12,105 nucleotides of DNA from a bacterium (GTDB taxonomy: Bacteria > Krumholzibacteriota > Krumholzibacteriia > Krumholzibacteriales > WJIX01), in NCBI GenBank assembly GCA_021160845.1, contig JAGHBT010000153.1:1-12105 (forward strand), in the 5' to 3' direction. Position 1 is the stretch's first letter. Every line of letters starts with the position of its first letter. Of this stretch, positions 1 to 5,460 are shown piece by piece. A program made the position numbers and the translations under genes. A model generated the notes under the pieces. The model did not search any database and was not told where the DNA came from. It saw only the letters and a list, made by a program, of their open reading frames with translations.

Positions 1-3
1 ATA

Positions 4-9
4 TATAAT
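4..9 (+). promoter_or_regulatory. Possible -10 box for the leftmost operon
   Basis: A perfect TATAAT lies at the extreme left of the window. Transcription from it would begin at about 15-18, exactly where the inverted repeat at 18-58 starts, so the transcript would open with a 5' hairpin. The matching -35 box would lie outside the window and cannot be checked. The surrounding DNA is an A/T alternation in which such a hexamer arises easily by chance. Confidence 0.3.
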
Positions 10-17
10 ATATATTA

Positions 18-58
18 GCGGTTAAAACCCCTGCTTTTTAAGAGCGGGTTTTAACCGC
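18..58. repeat. Perfect 13-bp inverted repeat (hairpin)
   Basis: GCGGTTAAAACCC at 18-30 is the exact reverse complement of 46-58. The 15-base loop can pair further: GCTTT at 33-37 with AAGAGC bases at 41-45, including one G-U pair, after a two-base bulge at 31-32. There is no T-run on either side in either direction, so it is not a standard intrinsic terminator. It could be a stabilising 5' hairpin on the operon RNA, a repressor operator, or a cruciform or replication signal. I cannot tell which. Confidence 0.7.
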
Positions 59-104
59 ACACGGAATAGAGATTAAACTACCCGGCGCAAAATGCAATGA
101 TGGC

Positions 105-195
105 GTGTGATTTTTAGCTCGTAGACTGAAAAAACAAACCAGTTAAAGGTTTGGCGATAGCTTTAACTTTGGCTTTTTGACTGGAAAAATCGCAC
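105..195 (+). ncRNA. Candidate structured leader RNA with pseudoknot
   Basis: Seen by eye: 105-115 (GTGTGATTTTT) pairs with 185-195 (AAAAATCGCAC) over 11 bp with one G-U. Inside it, CAAACC at 135-140 pairs with GGTTTG at 148-153. All seven bases of that hairpin loop (141-147, AGTTAAA) are complementary to 162-168 (TTTAACT), which gives a perfect H-type pseudoknot of 6 + 7 bp. AGCT at 116-119 can also pair with 159-162. The element ends 22 bases before the GGAGG of the first gene and does not cover it. I do not recognise a known class: it does not match the preQ1, SAM-II or fluoride patterns I know. It could be a cis-regulatory leader, a small RNA, or chance pairing in AT-rich DNA. Confidence 0.4.
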
Positions 196-206
196 ATGAC
201 TTAAAA
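177..206 (+). promoter_or_regulatory. Weak alternative promoter before first gene
   Basis: TTGACT at 177-182 matches the sigma-70 -35 box at five of six positions. TTAAAA at 201-206, 18 bases on, is a poor -10 box (three of six). If used, the transcript would start close to the first ribosome binding site and would not contain the pseudoknot. The TTGACT overlaps bases used in the candidate RNA structure, so both readings may not hold together. Confidence 0.2.
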
Positions 207-230
207 ACATTTAAATAGGAGGGATAAAAG

Positions 231-551
231 ATGAAAAAGTTGGTGAAGGAGCTTCTTTGGGTAAAGGAACAAATAAATGTTTTGAAAGAACGGGAGACGA
301 GGTTAAAAGAACAAATTATCGCAGAGTTGGAGAAGAAGGGCAAAGACACTATTGTTTTGGAAGGAATAGGAGCGGTTGTAAGGAAAAGCTATATACAACA
401 CCGTTTTGCTTCACGAAAATTCAAAGAAGATTATCCGGAATTGTATGAAAAATATCTTGAAGAGCGTCCGGTAAATGGTATTTGGAGCTATGATTGGGAA
501 GGATGGTTAAAAGCGCAGGAAAAAGCGAAAGGGGGTTCTGAGGGTGAGTAA
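231..551 (+). CDS. Hypothetical protein with N-terminal coiled coil
   Basis: This encodes 106 residues. The ATG follows GGAGG at 218-222 with an 8-base gap, an ideal ribosome binding site, so the start is firm. Residues about 5-37 are a charged amphipathic helix likely to form a coiled coil. A short beta-like stretch follows (about 40-53, ending VVRKSY), then an acidic, aromatic region containing DYPELYEKYLEERP and a Trp-rich tail. No catalytic motif is visible and I do not recognise the family. It is the first gene after the structured leader, and the next gene overlaps its end by 8 bases, so it probably heads the operon. By position it may be an early or middle phage protein that binds DNA or a partner protein, but that is only inference. 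Confidence 0.8.
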   Translation: MKKLVKELLWVKEQINVLKERETRLKEQIIAELEKKGKDTIVLEGIGAVVRKSYIQHRFASRKFKEDYPELYEKYLEERPVNGIWSYDWEGWLKAQEKAKGGSEGE

Positions 552-894
552 TACACTTGCATCTATGCTGAATTTGATTTTATATCTCAGGGAGAGACAG
601 AAAAACTGTCAGTCTGGATGTGAAAAATATAAAAAAGATGAGGAGCTACAAATGGAGCTATTGAAGGAATATCTTGCAAATAATTTTGCGGCCTTTTATC
701 TAATTCAAAGAACGGGTGCGATTTTGAAAACACTTGAAGGAGAAATTTTTGTTTACTCGTGGGAGGAGTTTTGGAAAAATTACTCTGAGATTAAAAAAGA
801 AGTCGAGCGTATAGCGGTTGCAAAACAATGGTTAAATGATCGTATAGATAACATGAGGACTGAAAAGGAGAATGGTTCACTATGGCAAATATAG
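544..894 (+). CDS. Hypothetical helical protein
   Basis: This encodes 116 residues from a GTG start, preceded by the G-run near 531-536 and overlapping the upstream gene by 8 bases. The sequence is mostly helical and charged, with Tyr/Trp-rich patches in the middle (IFVYSWEEFWKNYSEIKKEV) and Cys residues only near the N-terminus. There is no signal peptide, membrane span or known motif. The overlap implies translational coupling to the first gene. The function is unknown. It is accepted as real because the reading frame is fully open, the spacing is tight and the direction agrees with the operon. Confidence 0.75.
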   Translation: MSNTLASMLNLILYLRERQKNCQSGCEKYKKDEELQMELLKEYLANNFAAFYLIQRTGAILKTLEGEIFVYSWEEFWKNYSEIKKEVERIAVAKQWLNDRIDNMRTEKENGSLWQI

Positions 895-1175
895 ATAAGT
901 TAAGCGTGAAAATTTTGGTGAAAGCTGTTAGTCGAGGTTGGTATTACTTTGTGGTGGAAGATATCGGTTATGACTGGAAGTATCTATATTCGAAAAAAAT
1001 TTATGTGTGCAAACGGGCGGAAGGTGCTATTGTGTTCAAGACAGCTGAGATATACAAAAACCGTGTAGAGGCTCTTTTGGAAATAGCTCACAGGAGGTGG
1101 AAACGTGAACGACAAAATCCCAAAAGAAGTTCTGTGCTTTATGGAGAGATTTTTCAAAGCAAAGAAGGAGGTTAA
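882..1175 (+). CDS. Small basic hypothetical protein
   Basis: This encodes 97 residues from an ATG overlapping the end of the previous gene by 13 bases. The ribosome binding site AAGGAG at 865-870 is rather far away (11 bases). Residues about 5-60 alternate hydrophobic and aromatic residues as in a beta sheet (VSRGWYYFVVEDIGYDW), followed by a basic helix (about 60-80). The last 23 residues are encoded inside the next gene's reading frame. The compact beta domain could bind nucleic acid or protein, but I recognise no family. The C-terminal tail looks less protein-like than the rest, so the ancestral stop may have been earlier. See the finding on the 71-base overlap. Confidence 0.7.
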   Translation: MANIDKLSVKILVKAVSRGWYYFVVEDIGYDWKYLYSKKIYVCKRAEGAIVFKTAEIYKNRVEALLEIAHRRWKRERQNPKRSSVLYGEIFQSKEGG

Positions 1176-1299
1176 AAATTTTATAGAAAGTGAAGTCTTT
1201 AAGAATATCTTTGTCCCGGAATATGAACGGTTGAGAAGAAAACACGGCGAGAAAATAATCAAGAAAGCTGTTAAGATGAAAAGGAGGGAGCAGAAATGA
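1105..1299 (+). CDS. Small basic hypothetical protein
   Basis: This encodes 64 residues starting at GTG, with a near-perfect ribosome binding site (AGGAGGTGG from 1092) at a good distance. This start is preferred over the internal ATG at 1141, which has no such site. The product is Lys/Arg/Glu-rich and helical, ending in KKAVKMKRREQK. It overlaps the preceding gene by 71 bases in another frame, and its TGA overlaps the next start (ATGA at 1296-1299). No motif is visible. The basic tail suggests nucleic acid binding, but that is a guess. Confidence 0.6.
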   Translation: MNDKIPKEVLCFMERFFKAKKEVKNFIESEVFKNIFVPEYERLRRKHGEKIIKKAVKMKRREQK

Positions 1300-1787
1300 A
1301 ATGGACAGTTATATTGATTTTAATACCTGTAATGATATTTTGTGGAGTATACGACGTGCTTTATTACTATTTGCCAGAAGATAGAGCAAGATTATTTGAA
1401 GAAATTCTCATAGAAGAGCATGAAATGTGTTCGGCAGTGGATCCTGTGATAGTTTTGGCCATTATCGGCGCAGAATCCGGGTATAAAAACATAATTGGAG
1501 ACAATGGAGCAGCGATAGGATACATGCAATTACATCAATCAGCAGTTTGGTATGTTGCAACTTTTTATCCCGATGTTCGGGCATTTTATTCAAAGCTGGA
1601 TCATCACTCGGATTTAATTTATTTTCCAGCTTGGCAAATTCGAATTGGGTATCGGTACTTATGCTTGTTAACGAGAAATTCAGGAGGAAATATCTTAAAA
1701 GCGCTTGAGCGGTATAACGGAAGCAAAGAATATGTTATACGAGTTCTGAATTGGTTGCAATATATTTATGAACGATTTGTAAACTAA
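1296..1787 (+). CDS. Membrane-anchored SLT-type lytic transglycosylase
   Basis: This encodes 163 residues. Residues 1-17 form a hydrophobic N-terminal signal or anchor, so the catalytic domain should lie outside the membrane. Residues about 45-145 fit the lysozyme-like SLT fold: IIGAESGY with Glu60 as the expected catalytic acid, then GYMQLH at 75-80, and YNGS at 140-143 where the family has its Y-N-G/A-G motif. Such enzymes cut the MurNAc-GlcNAc bond of peptidoglycan with formation of 1,6-anhydro-MurNAc. The start has an excellent site (AAGGAGGGAG) and overlaps the upstream stop. Its place among DNA-metabolism genes, far from a lysis or tail module, is unusual. Roles in lysis, in DNA entry or in local wall remodelling are all possible. 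Confidence 0.82.
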   Translation: MKWTVILILIPVMIFCGVYDVLYYYLPEDRARLFEEILIEEHEMCSAVDPVIVLAIIGAESGYKNIIGDNGAAIGYMQLHQSAVWYVATFYPDVRAFYSKLDHHSDLIYFPAWQIRIGYRYLCLLTRNSGGNILKALERYNGSKEYVIRVLNWLQYIYERFVN

Positions 1788-1833
1788 ATGTAAAGATTGA
1801 GGAGTAAAATAATAACATGAGGGAGGGGCGAGT

Positions 1834-1938
1834 ATGAGTTTTCTTCTTGGCTTTTTTGTAGGTGCGATAGTTGGAATTTTAATAGCTGGGATTCTACATG
1901 CTGGAGCTGATGCTGATGGGAAAGAGCCAGAGAAATAA
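1834..1938 (+). CDS. 34-residue single-span membrane peptide (DUF3789-like)
   Basis: A short frame reads MSFLLGFFVGAIVGILIAGI, then HAGADADGKEPEK. A Gly-zipper membrane segment (residues 3-21) is followed by a short acidic, charged tail. The ATG is preceded by GGGAGGGG at 1821-1828, a strong site. It fills the space between the transglycosylase and the nuclease gene and overlaps the latter's start region. It resembles the very short phage membrane proteins grouped as DUF3789 (hydrophobic FxxGxxxGxxxG start, charged end). That resemblance is from memory. The function is unknown. The neighbouring wall hydrolase makes a holin-like or membrane-accessory role conceivable. Confidence 0.7.
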   Translation: MSFLLGFFVGAIVGILIAGILHAGADADGKEPEK

Positions 1939-2221
1939 AGGATATCGTGGAGAGTATAGGCTGGTAAAACTTTTGCAAAGAGCTGGTATCCCTGCGAAGC
2001 GAGTACCGTTATCGGGTGCAACAAGCTTTCAAAAAGGTGATGTGGTGATAGGAAAAGATACCGGGGAAGTTAAAGTAAGAAGAAATGGTTTTAAGCAGAT
2101 TTATCGATGGTTAGAAGAACATAAGTATTTATTCATCAAGGCTGACAGGAAGGAATATTTAGTTGTGATGAGATTAAAAGATTTTATCAGATTATGGAAG
2201 GAGGGAGGGCAGAATGAGTGA
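1916..2221 (+). CDS. Hjc-like PD-(D/E)XK nuclease / Holliday junction resolvase
   Basis: This encodes 101 residues from ATG 1916. Alternative in-frame ATGs lie at 1898 and 1910, but GGAG at 1903-1906 is best spaced for 1916. Motifs fit archaeal-type resolvases and related phage nucleases: KGYRGEYRLVKLL with Glu13, KGDVVI with Asp42, and GEVKVR with Glu51 and Lys53, the E-x-K of the PD-(D/E)XK active site. The length is close to that of Hjc-type enzymes. It probably cleaves branched DNA during recombination or before packaging, with two metal ions bound by these acids. It overlaps the next gene by 8 bases. A related structure-specific nuclease role cannot be excluded. Confidence 0.8.
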   Translation: MGKSQRNKGYRGEYRLVKLLQRAGIPAKRVPLSGATSFQKGDVVIGKDTGEVKVRRNGFKQIYRWLEEHKYLFIKADRKEYLVVMRLKDFIRLWKEGGQNE

Positions 2222-2729
2222 AGAGATACTTCAGTATGCGTGGGTGATGAGAACAGCGTATTACATTAGGGAAGAATATTTACATAAAGTTAGTCAAACG
2301 GAAGATGATAAAGAACGCAAAAAGGAGTATTTAAATAAAGCAGCTAAAGCATTAAGATGTTTTGAAATAGGTAGGGATGCTTTGATTGCGTTAGCTAATA
2401 ATTTGCTGGTAGATATTAGCGAAATTCAAGAATGTAATGAGTTTCTGACATCGATGATAAAAGAATTATCTGATTATAAGGGGAATTTATTGCCGATCGG
2501 CATATACAAAATCGATGATTTGCGCAGCCATATTGCAATTTTAGGTTTTGCTTATAATATTTTTTATAATTTACAAGCTAAGATTAGTGATATTACGGCA
2601 TCGGCTGTTAAATACGATGATATTTTCAGTAAGAACATAAACGAATTGCAAAAAGTAAGCAATACACTGTTGATGTTGGAAAAAGGTTTGTTTAAAGAGT
2701 TACAACAAAAGAAGGAGGCGAAAAAGTGA
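2214..2729 (+). CDS. Hypothetical all-helical protein
   Basis: This encodes 171 residues from an ATG with a strong GGAGGGAGGG-type site, overlapping the nuclease gene by 8 bases and the next gene by 4 (GTGA). The sequence is almost wholly helical with long hydrophobic/charged repeats. Residues about 20-50 and 130-170 could form coiled coils, and the tail is Lys-rich (LQQKKEAKK). No Cys pair, nucleotide-binding loop or catalytic motif is apparent and there is no signal peptide. I do not recognise the family. Coupling to the flanking genes suggests co-expression with the recombination and nucleotide-metabolism genes. Confidence 0.8.
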   Translation: MSEEILQYAWVMRTAYYIREEYLHKVSQTEDDKERKKEYLNKAAKALRCFEIGRDALIALANNLLVDISEIQECNEFLTSMIKELSDYKGNLLPIGIYKIDDLRSHIAILGFAYNIFYNLQAKISDITASAVKYDDIFSKNINELQKVSNTLLMLEKGLFKELQQKKEAKK

Positions 2730-3133
2730 AAATAAAATGTACAGAGGAAATATGGTATGTAAACGACATGTATCGGGATGACATTATACGCTTAAACAAA
2801 AAAGATTATATGCGCAAAGTCAGAACTTATGGCTTTGACCGTATGCCGTGGAGCACGGTTATTCGTTCTATGAGGTTATGGGTGAACATTTTGCAACAAT
2901 GTGAGCTAGACGACGAAATCCAACATATTCTGACAGAAGCACTACAAAGAGGACAAAAACGGTTGCAGACAATTAAGACTCAAGATGTAAAAAACTGTCC
3001 GTATCATCGTGTAGGACATTGTAAACTTTCTGATTACACACAACCTTTTCAATTATCAAGAAGATGCCGTGTTCAGAATTGCCCATTTAGAGTTTTCCCG
3101 CTTGAAGATCTGCTTAAGATTAAAATTCTGTAG
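2726..3133 (+). CDS. Hypothetical protein with Cys/His-rich C-terminus
   Basis: This encodes 135 residues from a GTG, preceded by AAGGAGG at good spacing and overlapping the upstream stop (GTGA). The N-terminal two thirds is helical and basic. The C-terminal third has Cys91, His94, His98, Cys99, Cys114 and Cys119 in the order CPYHRVGHC ... CRVQNC, which looks like a metal (zinc) site of C-x7-C, then C-x4-C type. I do not recognise a named domain. By the zinc-like site and the basic body it could bind DNA or RNA, for example as a transcription or replication accessory, but this is inference. Confidence 0.78.
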   Translation: MKIKCTEEIWYVNDMYRDDIIRLNKKDYMRKVRTYGFDRMPWSTVIRSMRLWVNILQQCELDDEIQHILTEALQRGQKRLQTIKTQDVKNCPYHRVGHCKLSDYTQPFQLSRRCRVQNCPFRVFPLEDLLKIKIL

Positions 3134-3144
3134 GTGGTGAAATA

Positions 3145-3465
3145 GTGAAGCGGATACCGAAAGAGATTAGGTATTATGTGTGGGAGCGAGATCGTGGTAG
3201 ATGTAGAATTTGTGGAAGACCTGCGACTGAGATACATCACATATACACAAGATATTCACATATTCCGGATCATCTTGGAGTTCCACGCTTTCCATCAAAT
3301 CATCATCCATACAATCTTATCTTGGTGTGCCATGAGTGTCATATGAAGATACATAACGGAAAAATAAAAGTTGATAGAGAACGAGTTATAAAGCAGAACG
3401 AAGAGCTTGCAAGTTTTAAGACAATACCTGAAGAAATTTTCAAGTATAAACTGGAGGCGAAATGA
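3145..3465 (+). CDS. HNH endonuclease
   Basis: This encodes 106 residues from a GTG, preceded by GGTGGTG. Zinc-binding pairs Cys20-x2-Cys23 and Cys62-x2-Cys65 bracket the HNH core: His31/His32 (EIHHI), Asn57 (HPYNL) and His66/His70 (CHMKIH). This is the full ββα-metal motif, so it should nick or cut DNA with a divalent metal. The insert between HH and N (about residues 34-54) is longer than the minimum. Small HNH proteins are common in tailed phages, often near the terminase where some help DNA packaging. Here it is about 5 kb from the terminase, so a packaging role is uncertain and a homing or recombination role is equally possible. The stop overlaps the next start. Confidence 0.85.
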   Translation: MKRIPKEIRYYVWERDRGRCRICGRPATEIHHIYTRYSHIPDHLGVPRFPSNHHPYNLILVCHECHMKIHNGKIKVDRERVIKQNEELASFKTIPEEIFKYKLEAK

Positions 3466-3716
3466 TGTTTGAACCGAAAGACGCTGAACAGATTTTAATG
3501 TTATTAGATGATGCTTTGAAGGTTTATGGAAAGAATAAGCAGGCAGAGCGAATAGTTAAATACTTTCTTTCTCTTGCGCTAAGCATTGTGTTTGAGGTAG
3601 ATAAAAACCACAACACCGGATATCGAGATTATTACGATATTTTGGCAAGTGAATATAAGAAACTCAAAAAAATGTGGGAGGTGAGGAGATGGAGGTCGCT
3701 TTTTGGATCGCTTTGA
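3465..3716 (+). CDS. Small hypothetical helical protein
   Basis: This encodes 83 residues. Two adjacent ATGs exist (3462 and 3465). GGAGG at 3453-3457 is 7 bases from the second, which I prefer. The protein appears as three helices with hydrophobic faces (ILMLLDDALKVYG, IVKYFLSLALSIVFEV) and ends in a basic, aromatic tail (KKMWEVRRWRSLFGSL). The tail is encoded partly over the ribosome binding site and start of the next gene, a 28-base overlap. No motif or family is recognised. Confidence 0.7.
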   Translation: MFEPKDAEQILMLLDDALKVYGKNKQAERIVKYFLSLALSIVFEVDKNHNTGYRDYYDILASEYKKLKKMWEVRRWRSLFGSL

Positions 3717-3961
3717 TGTTTTATGTGGGTTTATGGATCTATGATGTTAAATACGCCATAGAACGTGCGCCTGTGATAGAAGGAATACTCGGATCATTGG
3801 TATTGATCTTTCTCGCCACACCATTTGCGATTATTGGGTTTCAAAGAATTTTTAACTTACCGGTTTTTACATATTATGAAGCTCTTTATACAGGTTTCTG
3901 GATTATCATAGCAATAAGAATGATAATTTTAGTAACTATTTTAAGAGACAGGAGGAGATAG
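3689..3961 (+). CDS. Small membrane protein, about three spans
   Basis: This encodes 90 residues from ATG 3689, chosen over an upstream GTG at 3674 because GGGAGG at 3676-3681 lies 7 bases before the ATG. Hydrophobic segments at residues about 4-20, 29-51 and 63-85 suggest three membrane spans, ending in RDRRR, which by the positive-inside rule would face the cytoplasm. No enzyme motif is present. It follows a helical hypothetical protein and precedes dUTPase by one base. A holin-like role is possible from size and topology, but lysis genes are not otherwise grouped here, so I leave it unassigned. Confidence 0.72.
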   Translation: MEVAFWIALMFYVGLWIYDVKYAIERAPVIEGILGSLVLIFLATPFAIIGFQRIFNLPVFTYYEALYTGFWIIIAIRMIILVTILRDRRR

Positions 3962-3962
3962 T

Positions 3963-4394
3963 GTGAAGATAGTATATGCAGATGGGCAGAAGCCGTATAA
4001 AGCGCACAAGAACGACGCTGGATGGGATTTAAGAGCTGCTGAAACTGTATATATTCCACCGCAACAATGGGGTGTGATCTTGACAGCTGTGAGAACAGAA
4101 ATAGATCCGGGCTATATGGGATTGATCGCTCCGAGGTCTGGGATGAATAAAAGAGGTCTCTTTGTACAAATTGGCATAGTGGATTCTGGCTATCGTGGCG
4201 AGATAGGTGTTGTTGTATACAATGCAAGAAACGAAGTTGTGAAGGTAGAAAAGGGAGATAGGATAGCACAACTAATTTTTGTTAAAATAAGTAATGATGT
4301 GGTATTTTTTGAAGAGAGTAAGGTTGATCTTAAACAGTTCGAAGTGTCTGGCGACAGAAAAACAAAAGGTTTTGGATCAACTGGTGTAAAATAA
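3963..4394 (+). CDS. dut: dUTPase (deoxyuridine triphosphatase)
   Basis: This encodes 143 residues from a GTG after AGGAGATAG. All five trimeric dUTPase motifs are present in order: DAGWDLRA (1), APRSG (2), GIVDSGYRGEIG with the catalytic Asp (3), KGDRIAQLI (4), and the C-terminal glycine-rich RKTKGFGSTG lid (5). The length matches the family. The enzyme converts dUTP to dUMP and pyrophosphate, keeping uracil out of DNA and feeding dTMP synthesis, and works as a homotrimer in the cytoplasm. Many phages carry their own copy. Here it does not by itself point to uracil-modified DNA, since no thymidylate or hydroxymethyl-dUMP synthase is visible in the window. Confidence 0.96.
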   Translation: MKIVYADGQKPYKAHKNDAGWDLRAAETVYIPPQQWGVILTAVRTEIDPGYMGLIAPRSGMNKRGLFVQIGIVDSGYRGEIGVVVYNARNEVVKVEKGDRIAQLIFVKISNDVVFFEESKVDLKQFEVSGDRKTKGFGSTGVK

Positions 4395-4411
4395 AAGGAG
4401 GAGGGATGGAT

Positions 4412-4771
4412 ATGTCTTTTAGTAATGTGGTGAGGTGTTCAATAAGTAACAGTAAAAGTGCAATAAAGATATCCGGAACAAAGGAAGGTGCTAAGGTTGA
4501 GTTTATAGCACCGGCAAGTGAAGGTGAAAAAATAGTTAAGCTCATACAAACTGCGTATGAGAGTAGCTTTCTTGTTGAAGTAAACATAGATGGTAAGCTG
4601 TTATCGTTCTGGGCAAGTTTCCCGCAAACAAGTGCCTTTTCTGGCTCAGGTGAGACAATTAAATTTAGGTTAAATATTCCAGAGTCGGAAATAGAATCGA
4701 TCCTTGCGTTGGTACTCTATGGCAGGGAAAAGGAACTTGATTTAAATTTTTCGTTTGACTTTGAGGAATGA
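4412..4771 (+). CDS. Hypothetical beta-rich protein
   Basis: This encodes 119 residues from ATG 4412. An in-frame ATG at 4406 is also possible, since the double site AAGGAGGAGGG at 4395-4405 suits both, but GGAGG at 4400-4404 is best spaced for 4412. Predicted strands alternate through residues 5-90 (KSAIKISGTK, GAKVEFIAPA, FLVEVNIDGKLLSFWASF), with an acidic helix near 90-106 and an acidic C-terminus (LDLNFSFDFEE). No motif is recognised. The shape resembles small single-domain beta proteins such as inhibitors or DNA mimics, but only loosely. It ends 3 bases before the tRNA. Confidence 0.75.
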   Translation: MSFSNVVRCSISNSKSAIKISGTKEGAKVEFIAPASEGEKIVKLIQTAYESSFLVEVNIDGKLLSFWASFPQTSAFSGSGETIKFRLNIPESEIESILALVLYGREKELDLNFSFDFEE

Positions 4772-4774
4772 TAC

Positions 4775-4846
4775 AAGGGCGTAGTTCAATGGGTAGAACG
4801 CCGGACTCCAAATCCGGTGGTGGGGGTTCGAATCCTCCCGCCCTTG
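4775..4846 (+). tRNA. tRNA-Trp (anticodon CCA)
   Basis: A full cloverleaf can be drawn. The acceptor AAGGGCG (4775-4781) pairs with CGCCCTT (4839-4845). The D-arm is GTTC/GAAC with an 8-base loop. The anticodon arm CCGGA/TCCGG encloses CTCCAAA, with anticodon CCA at 4808-4810. The variable loop is TGGT. The T-arm GGGGG/CCTCC encloses TTCGAAT. Discriminator G4846 is the usual identity base for bacterial tRNA-Trp. The 3' CCA is not encoded (TGG follows), so it must be added by the host enzyme. It lies between protein genes with no own promoter or terminator visible and is presumably cut from the operon transcript. The flanks could lengthen the acceptor helix (see findings). Confidence 0.93.
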
Positions 4847-4880
4847 TGGTTTTGAGTTAAAATATAAGGAGGTGAAGGTT

Positions 4881-5456
4881 GTGATGAAAATAGTAAGAAA
4901 AAATATATCTGAGTTGAAATTGGCTCCATACAATCCACGAACAATATCGGATGAGGAAAAGGAAGCTTTGAAAGAGAGTATCAAAAGGCATGGGCTTGTA
5001 GAACCGCTTGTGTGGAACAGAAGAACGGGAAATGTCGTTGGTGGGAATCAGCGATTGATAGTTCTCAAGGAACTTGGGGAGGAAGAAGTCGAAGTTGTGG
5101 AAGTTGATATGGATCTGGAGCAAGAAAAAGCTTTGAATTTAGCTCTGAATAAAATATCAGGAGATTGGGATAAAGAGAAGCTCTTTGAAATCTTGAAGGA
5201 GCTGCAAGATACTGATTGGTTGGAAGCAACGGGGTTTACTCCGAATGAAATAGCAGATTTGTATGATGAATTTTCCAAGTTAACAGATGAAATCATGGAA
5301 GAATTCGAAGACTTTGAAAAGCCAGACACACGCTTTGAGGTTGTATTGTCTTTTGCGACGAGAGAGCAAGCAAACGAATGGTTAGAAAAGCAAGGTTTCT
5401 CTGAGCGTTTGAAAACGCAGTCAGTGTTGGTGAATATGGACAAATATTTGGAGTGA
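4881..5456 (+). CDS. ParB/Srx N-terminal domain protein
   Basis: This encodes about 191 residues. In-frame starts exist at GTG 4872, GTG 4881 and ATG 4884. The extended site AAGGAGGTGA at 4866-4875 covers the first and best fits the second. The N-terminal 90 residues match the ParB/sulfiredoxin-like fold: LKLAPYNPRT, then EALKESIKRHGLVEPLVW, then VVGGNQRLIVLKELG, where phage relatives carry a G-(H/N)-(R/Q)-R type phosphate-binding loop. This domain binds or hydrolyses CTP in chromosomal ParB. In phages it occurs alone or before DNA methyltransferases. No methyltransferase motif is present. The C-terminal 100 residues are acidic and helical with no recognised domain. It sits directly upstream of the glycosyltransferase cassette and may act on DNA with it. 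Confidence 0.85.
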   Translation: MMKIVRKNISELKLAPYNPRTISDEEKEALKESIKRHGLVEPLVWNRRTGNVVGGNQRLIVLKELGEEEVEVVEVDMDLEQEKALNLALNKISGDWDKEKLFEILKELQDTDWLEATGFTPNEIADLYDEFSKLTDEIMEEFEDFEKPDTRFEVVLSFATREQANEWLEKQGFSERLKTQSVLVNMDKYLE

Positions 5457-5460
5457 TAGG

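Noticed and set aside
18..58. Intrinsic transcription terminator
   Set aside because: The stem is long but AT-rich in the middle and is not followed by a T-run on either strand.
97..117. Short upstream frame ATGATGGCGTGTGATTTTTAG (six codons) in the leader
   Set aside because: There is no ribosome binding site before it, and it lies across the left arm of the 11-bp stem. Probably chance.
4775..4846. tRNA-Trp as a prophage integration site
   Set aside because: It sits in the middle of co-directional phage genes and no integrase or repeated tRNA 3' end is visible here, so a cargo tRNA is the simpler reading.
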